This document shows, one piece after another, positions 53,109 to 63,015 of a stretch of DNA of 64,000 nt. Numbering within the stretch: position 1 is the first letter of the stretch; every line of letters starts with the position of its first letter. The position numbers were made by a program, and so were the translations under genes. The notes under the pieces are model-generated. The model was not told the DNA's origin and did no database searches. It saw only the letters and a list, made by a program, of their open reading frames with translations. Source of the stretch: Luteibacter sp. OK325 (GTDB lineage Bacteria; Pseudomonadota; Gammaproteobacteria; Xanthomonadales; Rhodanobacteraceae); assembly GCF_003050935.1 (NCBI RefSeq), contig NZ_QAOX01000002.1, positions 620,001 through 684,000 on the forward strand, written 5' to 3'.

Positions 53109-56100
53109 TTAGAAGTCGTACGTTGCCGTCAGACGTGCATAGCGCGGCGTCTGGTAGTACTGGCCAAGGTCATAGTTGTTGAAGACCGTCTGCGGTGAGG
53201 CTTCATACGTCGAGAAGCTATTGAGCGGCTTGAGCTCATTGGTGACGTTGAAGACGCTCAATCCAAAGGCCAGCTTCCCGTCGAACGCGGCCGGGCGATA
53301 GGTCAGGGCCAGGTCGAGCTGCTTGATCCACGGATTGCGCGTGTCACCCGGATGCGAGGGAACACCGTTGCAATTGTGATACGACGACATGTAGCCGATC
53401 GGATCCGGATCTTCCGCGCCATCGAGGTAACCGAGGCAGGACTTCGGCGAGCCGGAGGCCAGGCGAAGGTTCCCCGACACCATCCACTCCGGTGCGATCT
53501 GATAGGCGCCGTAGGCCTTGAACTGGTGCGTACGGTCGTTGGCGAGCAGGCCGTTCGCGTTATCCATCAGCAGGGCCGAGTCCCAGTCCTGGGTCTTGGA
53601 GATGTCGGTCTGGCCGATGTCCGACTTGGTCTGGCCCTCGGTGTTCCCGTACGAACGGGAGAACGTGTAGTCGATGCGGCCCTGCCACTTTCCGTCAAAC
53701 GGGTGGTCGAGATACAGGTCCAGCGCATAGTAGCGACGCTTCGCCTTCTCGTCGAAGCCCCAATCGGCCGCACTCATCTGCACGTCGGTACGACCGATGC
53801 CGTTGGCATTGGCAAGGCTGAAGGTGTTGGTGAATCCGGGGTTGAAGATAACGCAGCCCGGAATGGAAACCGAGTCCGGGTCGATGCCTTCAGAGGCCAG
53901 CTTGTCGCCAATCCTGCCGGTGTCGCAAACGTCATCGATGGCCGTTCTGAGCTTGCGTACCGTGATCTTGGCGCCAGTCACCCAATTGGCCCCGAGGGTC
54001 TTGTCGAAGCCAATGATGCCTTCGTCCTGGTACTGCGAGCGAAGATCGCGCGCGGAGACGGAGACCGGATCGATCGGCTGACCGTACTCGCCGTCCGGCG
54101 ATATCGGGCCCTTGCCGATGGGGGTCAGACCCGTCGGGCGTCCCAGGTTATCGATACCCGTGTAATCGAAATACTCATACGTGAGCGTCGACGGCGAAGC
54201 ACCGCGCACGGCGACATTGTTGGGAAGCGCGAGGAAATAGCGACCGAAGTTGCCATAGATCTTCAGGCTCGAGTCGCCGAAGACGTCCCAGGCGGCACCG
54301 AGGCGAGGCGCCCACTGCGCGGCGTTGTTGACGTAGCTCCTGCCCTGGTCATTGAAGTTCTTGAAGCGGTCGTTGCGCACACCAATGCTCAGCAGCACCT
54401 TGTCGCTGACCTGCCAGCGATCCTCGAGGTACTGCGCACGCTGATCGAGGGACATGCTGGTGACCGACGAGAAAATGCGCCTGCTGACGTAATAGCCGTC
54501 ACCGCCGGGTGCGCCCACGCCGCCCGAAGGACTGATGGGAAGGGTCGGATCCGCTGCGACACCGTACCGCCAGTAGTAGCCCGGACCGCTGGTAGAGGTG
54601 CCGACGTTGTGACCCTGGTAGTGCATGTTGTCGATGCCGCCGGCGATCTGGTGATCACCGATGTGCCAATCGAGGTCGACACGAAGACCACGCGTCTTGC
54701 TGTTTGCACCCGGATCCTGCGAGGTCGCGGAGGAGTTCAGGTTGGTCAGCTGGTTCCCACCGGCAAGCGCGGGGTCCTGGTTGTAGGGGCGGTCAATGTA
54801 GGGCTGTTCACCCAGGCCCGGCGTCGGGTTGTGCAGGTAGTCGTCCGTCCAGCTCTTGCCGTAGGTCGCCGACAAGGTGAGGTCTTCGGTGATGTACGAG
54901 GTGTACTTGGCGATGGCGTACTTGGAATCGAGCTTCGAGGTATCCGCATTGGCGCCGGTCGGACCGGTGCTTGAACGCGTGTCGTAGTCATAACCGACGT
55001 ACGTACCACGCTGCTCATCGGTCGAGTGGATGCCTGTCAATTCCAGGATATTGGAATCGTTGATATTCCAGTCCAGTTTCGCGTAGTACTTCGGCAGGTT
55101 GTATGTGTAGTGGTTGGTGGCCACCGGGTTGGCTTCCACCGAATTGGTCGAAGCGCCTTCGGATTTCTCGGCTTCCGCCGCAACGAAGAAGAACAGCTTG
55201 TCCTTGATCAACGGACCGCCGACATAAGCGCTGTACGTGGTCGTCCATTTCTTGTTGTCTTCGCGGTTGCGATACAGCGTGCCGGGTGCGTTCGGATCTT
55301 CGAAGCCGTAGCCCTCGGGCAAACTACGATTCTTGTAATAGATGTTGCCCGGGCTGGCCGCTGCGAACTTCGGCTCCCAGAGCACCTGCGCGCCAAAATG
55401 CCATTCATTCGTGCCGCGCTTGCCGACCTGGGAAATCACGCCGCCATCGGAACGACCGTACTTGGACGAGTAGCCGCCCGTATACACTTCCTGCTGGTCG
55501 ATCGCGCCATACGGCAGGCCCACGCCGCCGAGGTTGCGGTACGGATCGGAAGTCGAATAACCGTTGATGTAGTAGGCATTCTCGGATGCACCGCTACCAC
55601 CAAACGATACCGTGCGGTAACGACCATTGCCGAGGTTGCCCGAACCTGCGACCGCACCCGGCGCCAGGAGGGCAATCGCTTCGGCGTTGCGTCCCAGTGG
55701 GAGTCGGGCCAGCGTGGCAGCAGTGACAACAGTACGCGAGTCGACAGCCGTCGCATCGATCGGCGGCAGGCTGTTGGCCACGACCGTTACCGAATCGAGC
55801 GCCTGGGCGTTGGCCGCGGACGCCGGCTGGTTGAACGAAACATCCGTGCTGCCGCCGACCTTGATTTGCACGTTGGCACGCGAATCGACCACGTGGCCGT
55901 CCTGCAGAACATTGACCGTATACGCACCCAGCGGCAGGTTGCCGATGCGGTAGCGACCTTGTGCGTCGACGGCTACCTCTCGTGTGACGCCAGTCGACCC
56001 CACCACGGATACCGTCTTTCCGGCTGCCGTGTCGACCTGACCGGCAATGTCACCCGTGGTTGACTGCGCATGGACACTCATCGATGTGCCGAGCACGACA

Positions 56101-56165
56101 GCGAGCGCCACGGCCAGCGTCGTCGGACGCAACGACGCCCGCCTGGTACGGTGAAGATAATTCAT
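53109..56165 (-). CDS. Oar-like TonB-dependent receptor with carboxypeptidase-regulatory N-terminal domain
   Basis: A 1018-residue protein from ATG 56165 (GGGGAG upstream), with a signal peptide. After it comes a CarboxypepD_reg-like domain (STTGDIAGQV to LPLGAYTVNVLQDG). The plug then has SVDGG-type motif variants (KYGRSDGGVISQVGKRGTN) and VTVVANSLPPIDATAV. The large barrel ends ...ARLTATYDF. Oar-type receptors are thought to move peptides or large substrates. It is expressed alone; a 9-bp-stem terminator follows. Confidence 0.9.
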   Translation of the reverse strand: MNYLHRTRRASLRPTTLAVALAVVLGTSMSVHAQSTTGDIAGQVDTAAGKTVSVVGSTGVTREVAVDAQGRYRIGNLPLGAYTVNVLQDGHVVDSRANVQIKVGGSTDVSFNQPASAANAQALDSVTVVANSLPPIDATAVDSRTVVTAATLARLPLGRNAEAIALLAPGAVAGSGNLGNGRYRTVSFGGSGASENAYYINGYSTSDPYRNLGGVGLPYGAIDQQEVYTGGYSSKYGRSDGGVISQVGKRGTNEWHFGAQVLWEPKFAAASPGNIYYKNRSLPEGYGFEDPNAPGTLYRNREDNKKWTTTYSAYVGGPLIKDKLFFFVAAEAEKSEGASTNSVEANPVATNHYTYNLPKYYAKLDWNINDSNILELTGIHSTDEQRGTYVGYDYDTRSSTGPTGANADTSKLDSKYAIAKYTSYITEDLTLSATYGKSWTDDYLHNPTPGLGEQPYIDRPYNQDPALAGGNQLTNLNSSATSQDPGANSKTRGLRVDLDWHIGDHQIAGGIDNMHYQGHNVGTSTSGPGYYWRYGVAADPTLPISPSGGVGAPGGDGYYVSRRIFSSVTSMSLDQRAQYLEDRWQVSDKVLLSIGVRNDRFKNFNDQGRSYVNNAAQWAPRLGAAWDVFGDSSLKIYGNFGRYFLALPNNVAVRGASPSTLTYEYFDYTGIDNLGRPTGLTPIGKGPISPDGEYGQPIDPVSVSARDLRSQYQDEGIIGFDKTLGANWVTGAKITVRKLRTAIDDVCDTGRIGDKLASEGIDPDSVSIPGCVIFNPGFTNTFSLANANGIGRTDVQMSAADWGFDEKAKRRYYALDLYLDHPFDGKWQGRIDYTFSRSYGNTEGQTKSDIGQTDISKTQDWDSALLMDNANGLLANDRTHQFKAYGAYQIAPEWMVSGNLRLASGSPKSCLGYLDGAEDPDPIGYMSSYHNCNGVPSHPGDTRNPWIKQLDLALTYRPAAFDGKLAFGLSVFNVTNELKPLNSFSTYEASPQTVFNNYDLGQYYQTPRYARLTATYDF

Positions 56166-56609
56166 GAACTCCCCATTGCCCCAATAGAGCAGTAATCGCC
56201 ATTCACAGGACTTCCCTGCCGCGCACCAGGCAGGCGTAGCCAGTGCCGTCCGCAAATACGCGGACAGCCTTGAGCACCTGTATGGCTATTTAAAAGTCGA
56301 TGCGCTGAAGCGGCCCGGCTGGCCGCCCTTCCCCTGAAACACCCTGCCCGTTCCTTCCACGCCCCCTTGGCATGTGGTGGAAACCTGGGGTGAAAGTTAG
56401 CATCGCGTTGACAGGCTATGTGTCGACTTGAGGGAAGAACAGTGTGTCCTGCAAGGCACCAGTCGCCTCGCTTCGGAGCTGCGGAGCACTGTCTCGCGGA
56501 CGTCACGTGCATCAAGGCAATGACATCGTCGCGGCTTTGGCAGTTACCGTGGGATCCTGCCAGGTGAGCAGCATCGACCGGGCAAGATCGCCCGGCCGAT
56601 GCCGTGAGC
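56166..56609. other. 444-bp non-coding stretch between the GH27 gene and the Oar-like receptor
   Basis: It contains the receptor's promoter region. I see a perfect 6-bp stem CCGGGC/GCCCGG (56578-56595) just after the GH27 stop, without a T-run, and the motif CCCTTCCCCTGAAACACC (56326-56343), similar to one upstream of the 62684 receptor. No credible gene. Confidence 0.6.
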
Positions 56610-57809
56610 TTACTTGCTGATGCGGTACATCACCGTGGCGTGCGGCTCCAGCTTCGTCTTGATCGAGCCATCGCCCTTCGCGTCCGTGTGTGCCCACAGG
56701 TCGCGCATGGTGTAGCTGCCACCCGCTTTCAATCCAATCTCGGTGGCGGCAACGGTGACGTCCTTCGCGGTATCGGCTTCGTTGAACACCGCCACCGCAC
56801 GACCGCCGTCCTTCAGCGGCTTGACGATGACGTGGATGCCGTCCGCGTCGCGTACCTGCTTGCCCTGCACGCCGAGCGGGTCCTGGTCGATGGCGATGAC
56901 GTCCTTGTTGAGCAGGATCTGCAGCGCCTCGGGCTTCACCGTGCGCAGGTCGGTGCCGATCAGCAACGGCGAGGCCATGATCGACCACAGGCTGAAGTGG
57001 CTGCGGTACTCGACATCCGTCATGCCACCGTTACCCACTTCGAGCATGTCGGGGTCGTTCCAGTGACCCAGGTGCGCGTAGCTATCGAGTACCACGTTCT
57101 GCTTGAAGATCTTCAGCATCGAGGCGTAGTTGTCGCTGATGTCCCCGGTAGTGCGCCAGGAGCTGGCGTCGACCGGGTCCTTGCCCGCCCAGAGCCAGGG
57201 CTTGTTCTCGCCCCATTCGCACATGCTGAAGAAGATGTGCCGGCCGCTACCGCGCAGGGCCTCGGCCATGGCGGTGTAACGCTTCCTCGCATCCACCTTC
57301 TGGTTGTTGCAGTTGTCGTACTTGAGGTAATCCACGTGCCACGAGGCGAACGTCTTCGCGTCATCCTTCTCATGGCCCAGACCACCCGGGAAGCCCCGAT
57401 TTTCTTCCAGCGGCTCGCACGTGGAAGTACCCGCGCTGGAATACAGGCCGAACTTCAGGCCGCGCTGGTGAATATAGTCGGCGAGCGCCGCGATGCCGCT
57501 CGGGAAGCGCTTCGGATTCGGCTGCAGGTGACCGTCCTTGTCGCGCTGCCAGTTGGCCCAGCAGTCGTCCACGTTGACATAGGTGTAGCCGGCATCACGC
57601 AGCCCGAGGCTGATGAACTTGTCGGCGACGCCGTGGATCATCCCTTCGTCGAACTCGGCCCGGCAATGGGTGGAGTTCCAGTTGTTGAAGCCCATCTGCG
57701 GCAGGACGGATGCGGTCTCGTCCGCCTTCGCCGGCGCGGCGATGCCGGCGGCGCAGACCAGGGCACTGAGAACCGCGCCTCGCAGGATGTTCGTCATGGA
57801 ATCGCTCAT
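56610..57809 (-). CDS. GH27 alpha-galactosidase (secreted)
   Basis: A 399-residue enzyme from ATG 57809 (GAGG at spacing eight). Signal peptide LRGAVLSALVCAAGIAAPAK. TIM-barrel motifs are QMGFNNWNSTHC, YVNVDDCW, the nucleophile Asp in DYLKYDNCNN, WGENKPWLWAG, WRTTGDISDNY (probable acid/base Asp) and WNDPDMLEVGN. It removes terminal alpha-1,6- or alpha-1,3-linked galactose from galacto-oligosaccharides or galactomannan. Third gene of the TonB/GH35/GH27 operon. Confidence 0.93.
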   Translation of the reverse strand: MSDSMTNILRGAVLSALVCAAGIAAPAKADETASVLPQMGFNNWNSTHCRAEFDEGMIHGVADKFISLGLRDAGYTYVNVDDCWANWQRDKDGHLQPNPKRFPSGIAALADYIHQRGLKFGLYSSAGTSTCEPLEENRGFPGGLGHEKDDAKTFASWHVDYLKYDNCNNQKVDARKRYTAMAEALRGSGRHIFFSMCEWGENKPWLWAGKDPVDASSWRTTGDISDNYASMLKIFKQNVVLDSYAHLGHWNDPDMLEVGNGGMTDVEYRSHFSLWSIMASPLLIGTDLRTVKPEALQILLNKDVIAIDQDPLGVQGKQVRDADGIHVIVKPLKDGGRAVAVFNEADTAKDVTVAATEIGLKAGGSYTMRDLWAHTDAKGDGSIKTKLEPHATVMYRISK

Positions 57810-57841
57810 CGATACGCCTCGTGTCGGGAGAAAGGAAGGGG

Positions 57842-59689
57842 TCATGGCATGCCCACCGTGGACGTGCCGAGGATCGGCTGCTTGCGTGTGCTGAGCACAG
57901 GCGCACCTTCGACCAGCAGGTCGAGCACCACGAGCTGGTTGTCATGGGGTTTAAGCCACACGCCGGGTACGTAGAGCGTGCGTTGCGGGCCGATACGCCA
58001 GGTACGCCCCAGCGCATGGCCGTTGAGCCAGACGAAGCCCTTGCCCAGCCCGGCCGTGTCCAGGAACGTGTCCGCGGCGGCATTGCCGGAGGCAGGTGCG
58101 TCGAACGTCGCGCGATAGAAGCACGGCGCATGCTTGCACGCCGCCGAGGCGTAAGGCAGCGACGCAGGGTTGGCGAAGGGCAGTGAGTAGTTCTGCCAGT
58201 CACGCAGCGGCTGGCCGTTCAGGCTGACGGCACCAAGGATGCCCTTGCGCTCGTTCAACATCTTCTCGCCGAAGTTGATGCGCCCGTCGTTCTGCACCAG
58301 AAGATCCAGCGTATCGCCCTTGTGCAAGGCCACCTTCAGGCGGTCCTGCTTCAACCGGCGATCGAGCGTGCCGATCCGTTTACCGTTGACATAGACCTGC
58401 GCGTAGTCGTGCAGGGTGTCGATGCGCAACTCACCGGACGCGTCCGCGTCGATGCGTTTTCGATAGAGAATATCCCCGTAGGCCTGGTCCAGAGACTCCA
58501 TGGATCTCGGCTCGGCCGAGGACACCGGCGCTGGGAGGTTATCCCACAGCGATGCGGATTCACCCAGTCGGATGCCGTCGATCGCCTGCGTCCCCGGTGT
58601 GGCGGGCACGGGTGGCAAGGAGACGCCGGTTTCTTTGGCGATCACCTCGCGTGCCGCCAGGTACTTCGGCGTCGGACGCCCGCTCTCATCGAGCGGACTG
58701 TCGTAGTCGTAACTGGTGACATCGGGCTGGTAATTGTTGTCGTCCCAGTTGGCCCCGTTCATCCAGCCGAACGAGGTGCCACCGTGGAACATGTAAAAGT
58801 TGACCGAGTAGCCCTGCTTCAGCATCCATGACAGTTCGTCAGCCACCTTTTTCGCCGGGGCGACGTGGTGCGGAGCACCCCAGTGGTCGAACCAACCGAT
58901 CCAGTACTCGCCTACCATGTACGGGCCGCCGGGCTGCCAGGTATGCAGCTTTTCAAACTTCTGCGGCGCGTGACCCACACCGAAGTTGATGACCTGCAGG
59001 ACGCCAGGCAGCGAGCCGGGCTGTTCCGCACTGTCGGACGTGGTGAGCAGCGAAGCGTTGAACCCACCGTCGACGATGCCGCGACGGATCTGCTCCATAT
59101 AGGCGGTGTCCGTACCGAAACTGCCGTACTCGTTCTCAACCTGCACGGCAATAATGTTGCCACCGCGGCTCAACTGCAGCGGTGCCAACTCCTCGCCCAA
59201 CCGATGCAGCCAGCGCTGGGCGGGCTGCATGAACTTCGGGTCGGTGCTGCGCAGCTTGACATCAGGGTCCTTGAGCAACCATGCGGGCAAACCACCGAGC
59301 TCCCATTCGGAGCACACGTACGGGCCCGGACGCAGGATCACGTACAGGCCCTCCTCCTTCGCCTCACGGATGAACTCGGCGACGTCGTTCTGCCCGCTGA
59401 AGTCGTAGTGCCCCGGGGTCGCCTCGTGGGCGTTCCAGAACACGTATGTGGTGATGGTGTTCAGGCCCATCGCCCTGGCCATCTTGAGGCGGTCTCGCCA
59501 GTACTCGCGGGGCACCCGGGCGTAGTGCATCTCGCCGGAAACGATGCGGAACGGTTTGCCATCGAGGACGAAGTGCCCCTTCTCGATGGTCATCGGCTGA
59601 CCCGCGGTGGCGGGCTCTGCGGACGCGATACCGCAAGACAGGGCACCCATGAGCAGCATGGACGCTACGACGTTCCTGGATCGACTCAC
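57842..59689 (-). CDS. GH35 beta-galactosidase (secreted)
   Basis: A 615-residue enzyme from GTG 59689, chosen because GAGG lies eight bases upstream; a longer frame begins at 59725. A Sec-type signal peptide (VVASMLLMGALSCGIASAEP) is followed by the catalytic barrel with SGEMHYARVPREYWRDRL and RPGPYVCSEWELGGLPAWLL, acid/base Glu in VQVENEYGSF and nucleophile Glu in MVGEYWIGWFDHWG. The C-terminal domains end FVWLNGHALGRTWRIGPQ. It lacks the REP insertion of the first GH35. It should remove beta-linked galactose from plant side chains. Confidence 0.93.
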   Translation of the reverse strand: MSRSRNVVASMLLMGALSCGIASAEPATAGQPMTIEKGHFVLDGKPFRIVSGEMHYARVPREYWRDRLKMARAMGLNTITTYVFWNAHEATPGHYDFSGQNDVAEFIREAKEEGLYVILRPGPYVCSEWELGGLPAWLLKDPDVKLRSTDPKFMQPAQRWLHRLGEELAPLQLSRGGNIIAVQVENEYGSFGTDTAYMEQIRRGIVDGGFNASLLTTSDSAEQPGSLPGVLQVINFGVGHAPQKFEKLHTWQPGGPYMVGEYWIGWFDHWGAPHHVAPAKKVADELSWMLKQGYSVNFYMFHGGTSFGWMNGANWDDNNYQPDVTSYDYDSPLDESGRPTPKYLAAREVIAKETGVSLPPVPATPGTQAIDGIRLGESASLWDNLPAPVSSAEPRSMESLDQAYGDILYRKRIDADASGELRIDTLHDYAQVYVNGKRIGTLDRRLKQDRLKVALHKGDTLDLLVQNDGRINFGEKMLNERKGILGAVSLNGQPLRDWQNYSLPFANPASLPYASAACKHAPCFYRATFDAPASGNAAADTFLDTAGLGKGFVWLNGHALGRTWRIGPQRTLYVPGVWLKPHDNQLVVLDLLVEGAPVLSTRKQPILGTSTVGMP

Positions 59690-59777
59690 TAAGGCACCTC
59701 GCTTGAAGTACAAAGGCATCGGCACCGGCTCGCGCGCTGGCGAGCCGGTGCCGGGTTACATCATGTCCCGGGGGACA

Positions 59778-62684
59778 TCAGAACGTTCCGCGCAGGCCCA
59801 CCGTGTAGACGGTGCCGTCCGCCTCGGCATACAGGAAGCGATTCTTGTACACGGAGTAGTCGTAGAGATGCTCGTGCGTCAGGTTGGTACCGGAGACAAA
59901 CACCGACACGTGCTTGTTCAACGCGTAGCTCGCGCTCAGGTCGACCTGGCCATAAGCGCTACGCGTGGCCGGCTGGGCGCCTGAACCGTAAGCGAGGCTC
60001 TCCAGGTACTTACCACGCCAGTTGTACGCGACGCGCACCTGCACCGGACCCTTTTCGTAGTACACGCTCGCGTTGGCCGAGTCGCCAATACCGGGAACGG
60101 CGAACTTGCCCGATGCCGCGATGACGCCCGGACTCAGCGCAGTGCTGCTCTTTACGTGCGTGTAGTTAAGGGCCATGCCCAGGCCGTTGAAGGGTTCGGG
60201 CAACAGATGCGTGAACTGATAGTTGAAGGTGATCTCTTCGCCGTAGATGTTCGACGAGTTGAGGTTGATCGGTTGCGTAAGCGACCAGATGAACGGAGCC
60301 CCGGTATTCGCGTTCGTGAGGAACGGCACCGGCGTGCTTACCAGCGTGCTGAAGTTACTGACCTTCTTGTAGAACCCTTCCAGGGCGATGTAGCTGGCAT
60401 CGTCGATGTACCACTCCAGGCCCATGTCGTAGTTGCGCGAGGTGTACGGCTGGAGCTGCGGGTTACCCTGCGAGATGGTCAGCGAGTTCGGGCGCGTGCC
60501 AAAGCTCTTGTTGTAGTACAGGTTGCTCAGTGCGGGCGGCGTCAGTGTCTTGGACAGCGAGAAGCGGTAGATCAGGTTGTCCAGCAGGTTCCACTTCAGG
60601 TTCATCGACGGCAGCCACTTGTGGTAGCCACCCTTCGCCGACTGCGGCGCCAGCGGGCCGTAGGTCACCTGGCCATTGCTGGTGTCGTTCGGGTCCACGT
60701 AGTACGCGATCGGCGGCTGGTTGACCGCCGTGGACGTCGAGACGATGTTGAGATAACGCACGCCCACGTCGATAGCCCAGGGCATGTTCCACGCCGTGCC
60801 TTCGAAGACGGCCTTGGTGAAGAACGACTTCTCCTTCTCGCCCACGTTGTTGTAGCTACCCGGGTTGGGAATGGCGTCCAGGGTGCCGCCATTAGCCGCC
60901 AGGCCAGCAAGCAGCGCCTCGCGCTTGTCATCGGGGAGCTGGTTATACGCGGCCGGCGAGGCCAGCCAGCTCAGATAGGCCCGCGGGTCGTACTGAATCC
61001 ACTGCGACGGCAGACCGGGCGACGAAACACCCTTGATCTTCGACGGCGCATTGAAGACGTACGCGCCGATGGCGTCCGGCGGAACGGGAATGGTATAGCC
61101 ACAATACGCGTTGCAAAGGATGCCGTTCGGCGTGCCGAAGCTGACCGACTTCACCCATTCGTTGGTGTACTGGACACCGGCCTCGAGCCGCGTGAGCACG
61201 CCGTCGTTGAAAGCTTTGTCCAGCTTGAACTGGTAGTTTTCGACCTTGTTGGTCACGTTGTTGCCGGAGCCCGCGTTGCAGCAATGCGCCGCGAGGTTGT
61301 CCATGTTGGTGGACGAGAGGATGTTCGAGGAGGTCGGCGGCTGGTTGTCGCCGTTATTGGTCCAGGTTGGGTTGGTACCGAAGTTCTTCGCGCCGACCAC
61401 GAGGAAATAGCCGTCGGCGCTCTGCTTGTTCCAGGCCTTGGAGTTGGACACGTCAAGGCTGAGCTTGGTCGAATCATCGATGTCGAAGCCGAGGTTCAAT
61501 CCGTTCTGGTAGCTCTTTTCGTAGCTGGGCGCATACGACGCGACATAGTCGTTCGCCATGACGTTCGGACCGGAGCTGTTACGTACATAGCTCAGTGCGG
61601 TGCCGTTGGCGTCCGTCGTCAGCGACTGGATATCCGAGGTGTTTCCGTACTGACCGAACTCGTGCTCGATCGGGTCGACCTTGTAGCTCGAGTACAAGGT
61701 GTCGAACGCGACAGTGAGCTGGTCCGTCGGCTTCCAGTCCATGGCGCCGCTGAAGCCCTTGCGGGTACGTGTCTCATCCAACACGTTGCTTGCCAGGGTT
61801 TCCGGGAGCGCCACGTTCGTATACGTAGGGTTGGCAGCGCCCGGCACCGTGTAGATGTCCTGGTTGGCATACCAGGAATTGGCCTGCGTATTGAGCTGGG
61901 TATCCTTCCGCTTGTAGTAGGAGGCCGAAGCCATCCAGCCGAAGGTGTGGTCCTTGTTCGTCCAGCCGAACAGGCCCGAGGCCTTCGGCGTGGTCTTGCC
62001 CTTCCAGTCACCCGTCAGGTTGCTGTTGATGCCCGCCCCACTCCACGCCCCGTGATACCCATTGAAATCCAGCGGCCGCGCGGTCTGGATGTCCACCACG
62101 CCACCGATGTCGACCTCGGAGATATCCGCGGAAGAGGTCTTGTTGACCTGGGCGACACTGATGATTTCAGACGGTAGTACATCGAAGTTGAAGGCACGCG
62201 AACCGGAGGCGGTAGCCATCGGCCGGCCGTTGATGGTGACGGCGACGAATTCGGGACCGAAGCCGCGCACGGCGATCTGGCTGGACTCACCGCCACTGCG
62301 GTTCACCGATACGCCAGGAACTCGCTGGAGCGCGTCGGCCACATTGGGGTCGGGAAACTTGCCCGCTTCTTCCGCTGAAATGGAGTCGACGACGTTGACC
62401 GAGTCCTGCTTGATCGCCTGCGCGCGCTGGAGCGCCGCCAGCTGGCCGGTGACAGCCACACCTTCAAGCTCGGTTACTTTCTTCTCGTCGTTCTTGCCCT
62501 TGGCAGGCTTGGCCGCCTTATCAGGCGTCGCCGCTGATTGCGCTTCTGCCGGAGCCGCCCCTGGTCCTTGCGCTGCTGCTGGTGCTGTCTGTGCATACCC
62601 TGGTGCGCCGTAACCGACCATCCAGGCGACACCCGTTGCCACAAGCGACCGCCGCACGGCGACCGCCAATTTCGTTAGCTGCAT
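59778..62684 (-). CDS. TonB-dependent receptor of the GH35/GH27 operon
   Basis: A 968-residue receptor from ATG 62684 (GGAGGG upstream) with an Ala/Pro-rich N-terminal segment after the signal peptide. The plug has SVNVVDSISAEEAGKFPDPN, VADALQRVPGVSVNRSGGES and SQIAVRGFGPEFVAVTING, the standard signature of Xanthomonadales carbohydrate receptors. The barrel ends VYTVGLRGTF. First gene of a three-gene galactoside operon; divergent from GH95. Confidence 0.92.
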   Translation of the reverse strand: MQLTKLAVAVRRSLVATGVAWMVGYGAPGYAQTAPAAAQGPGAAPAEAQSAATPDKAAKPAKGKNDEKKVTELEGVAVTGQLAALQRAQAIKQDSVNVVDSISAEEAGKFPDPNVADALQRVPGVSVNRSGGESSQIAVRGFGPEFVAVTINGRPMATASGSRAFNFDVLPSEIISVAQVNKTSSADISEVDIGGVVDIQTARPLDFNGYHGAWSGAGINSNLTGDWKGKTTPKASGLFGWTNKDHTFGWMASASYYKRKDTQLNTQANSWYANQDIYTVPGAANPTYTNVALPETLASNVLDETRTRKGFSGAMDWKPTDQLTVAFDTLYSSYKVDPIEHEFGQYGNTSDIQSLTTDANGTALSYVRNSSGPNVMANDYVASYAPSYEKSYQNGLNLGFDIDDSTKLSLDVSNSKAWNKQSADGYFLVVGAKNFGTNPTWTNNGDNQPPTSSNILSSTNMDNLAAHCCNAGSGNNVTNKVENYQFKLDKAFNDGVLTRLEAGVQYTNEWVKSVSFGTPNGILCNAYCGYTIPVPPDAIGAYVFNAPSKIKGVSSPGLPSQWIQYDPRAYLSWLASPAAYNQLPDDKREALLAGLAANGGTLDAIPNPGSYNNVGEKEKSFFTKAVFEGTAWNMPWAIDVGVRYLNIVSTSTAVNQPPIAYYVDPNDTSNGQVTYGPLAPQSAKGGYHKWLPSMNLKWNLLDNLIYRFSLSKTLTPPALSNLYYNKSFGTRPNSLTISQGNPQLQPYTSRNYDMGLEWYIDDASYIALEGFYKKVSNFSTLVSTPVPFLTNANTGAPFIWSLTQPINLNSSNIYGEEITFNYQFTHLLPEPFNGLGMALNYTHVKSSTALSPGVIAASGKFAVPGIGDSANASVYYEKGPVQVRVAYNWRGKYLESLAYGSGAQPATRSAYGQVDLSASYALNKHVSVFVSGTNLTHEHLYDYSVYKNRFLYAEADGTVYTVGLRGTF

Positions 62685-62963
62685 GGCTACCCTCCCCCAC
62701 TCTGTGGAATATCCCCGTCCAACGAGCACATACAGCTTGCCGTCCCACGCCCACCAGCACCGTTACCCACAACGACACCACGAAGGCTCGACATCCCAGT
62801 CACCCCTACCCCTGAAAGACCGGCCCGCTGCTACCGTCTATTTGTAGTATTTAATGATTATGCCTAGCTTCACCCGCGCAACAAGCTGCGGCGCAGCATG
62901 AAAAAGTCCGGTATCCAGGCGGCCGAAGAATTCTTGACATCGCGGCCTGAGCCGGTCTAGGTT

Positions 62964-62980
62964 CATTTGTCCTACAAATG
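62964..62980. promoter_or_regulatory. Perfect operator palindrome upstream of GH95
   Basis: CATTTGT-CCT-ACAAATG. The centre TTGTCCTACAA fits the TNGTNNNACNA consensus of FadR-type GntR regulators. It lies just downstream of the -10 position expected from TTGACA at 62934. Confidence 0.7.
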
Positions 62981-62988
62981 GATTTCCC

Positions 62989-63002
62989 GGTGCAGCTGCA
63001 CC
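62989..63002. promoter_or_regulatory. 14-bp perfect palindrome in the GH95 leader
   Basis: GGTGCAGCTGCACC, immediately before the AAAGGGG ribosome-binding site (63004-63010). It could be a second operator or an RNA hairpin that hides the ribosome-binding site. Confidence 0.5.
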
Positions 63003-63015
63003 TAAAGGGGCGTTG

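Larger units (their letters stand above)
62685..63015. other. 331-bp divergent regulatory region between the TonB receptor and GH95
   Basis: It holds two promoters and at least two palindromic sites. For the receptor, a CATAAT -10 (62862-62857) with TTGTTG 16 bp upstream. For GH95, a TTGACA -35 box at 62934. An ATTTGTAG half-site (62840-62847) near the receptor promoter repeats half of the GH95 operator. No gene. Confidence 0.65.

Noticed and set aside
56408-56413. TTGACA box on the plus strand
   Set aside because: No plus-strand gene follows; only the minus-strand receptor needs a promoter here.
60156-62177. A 673-codon open frame on the plus strand across the TonB receptor
   Set aside because: Antisense shadow of a well-supported receptor; no motifs and skewed Arg/Val content.
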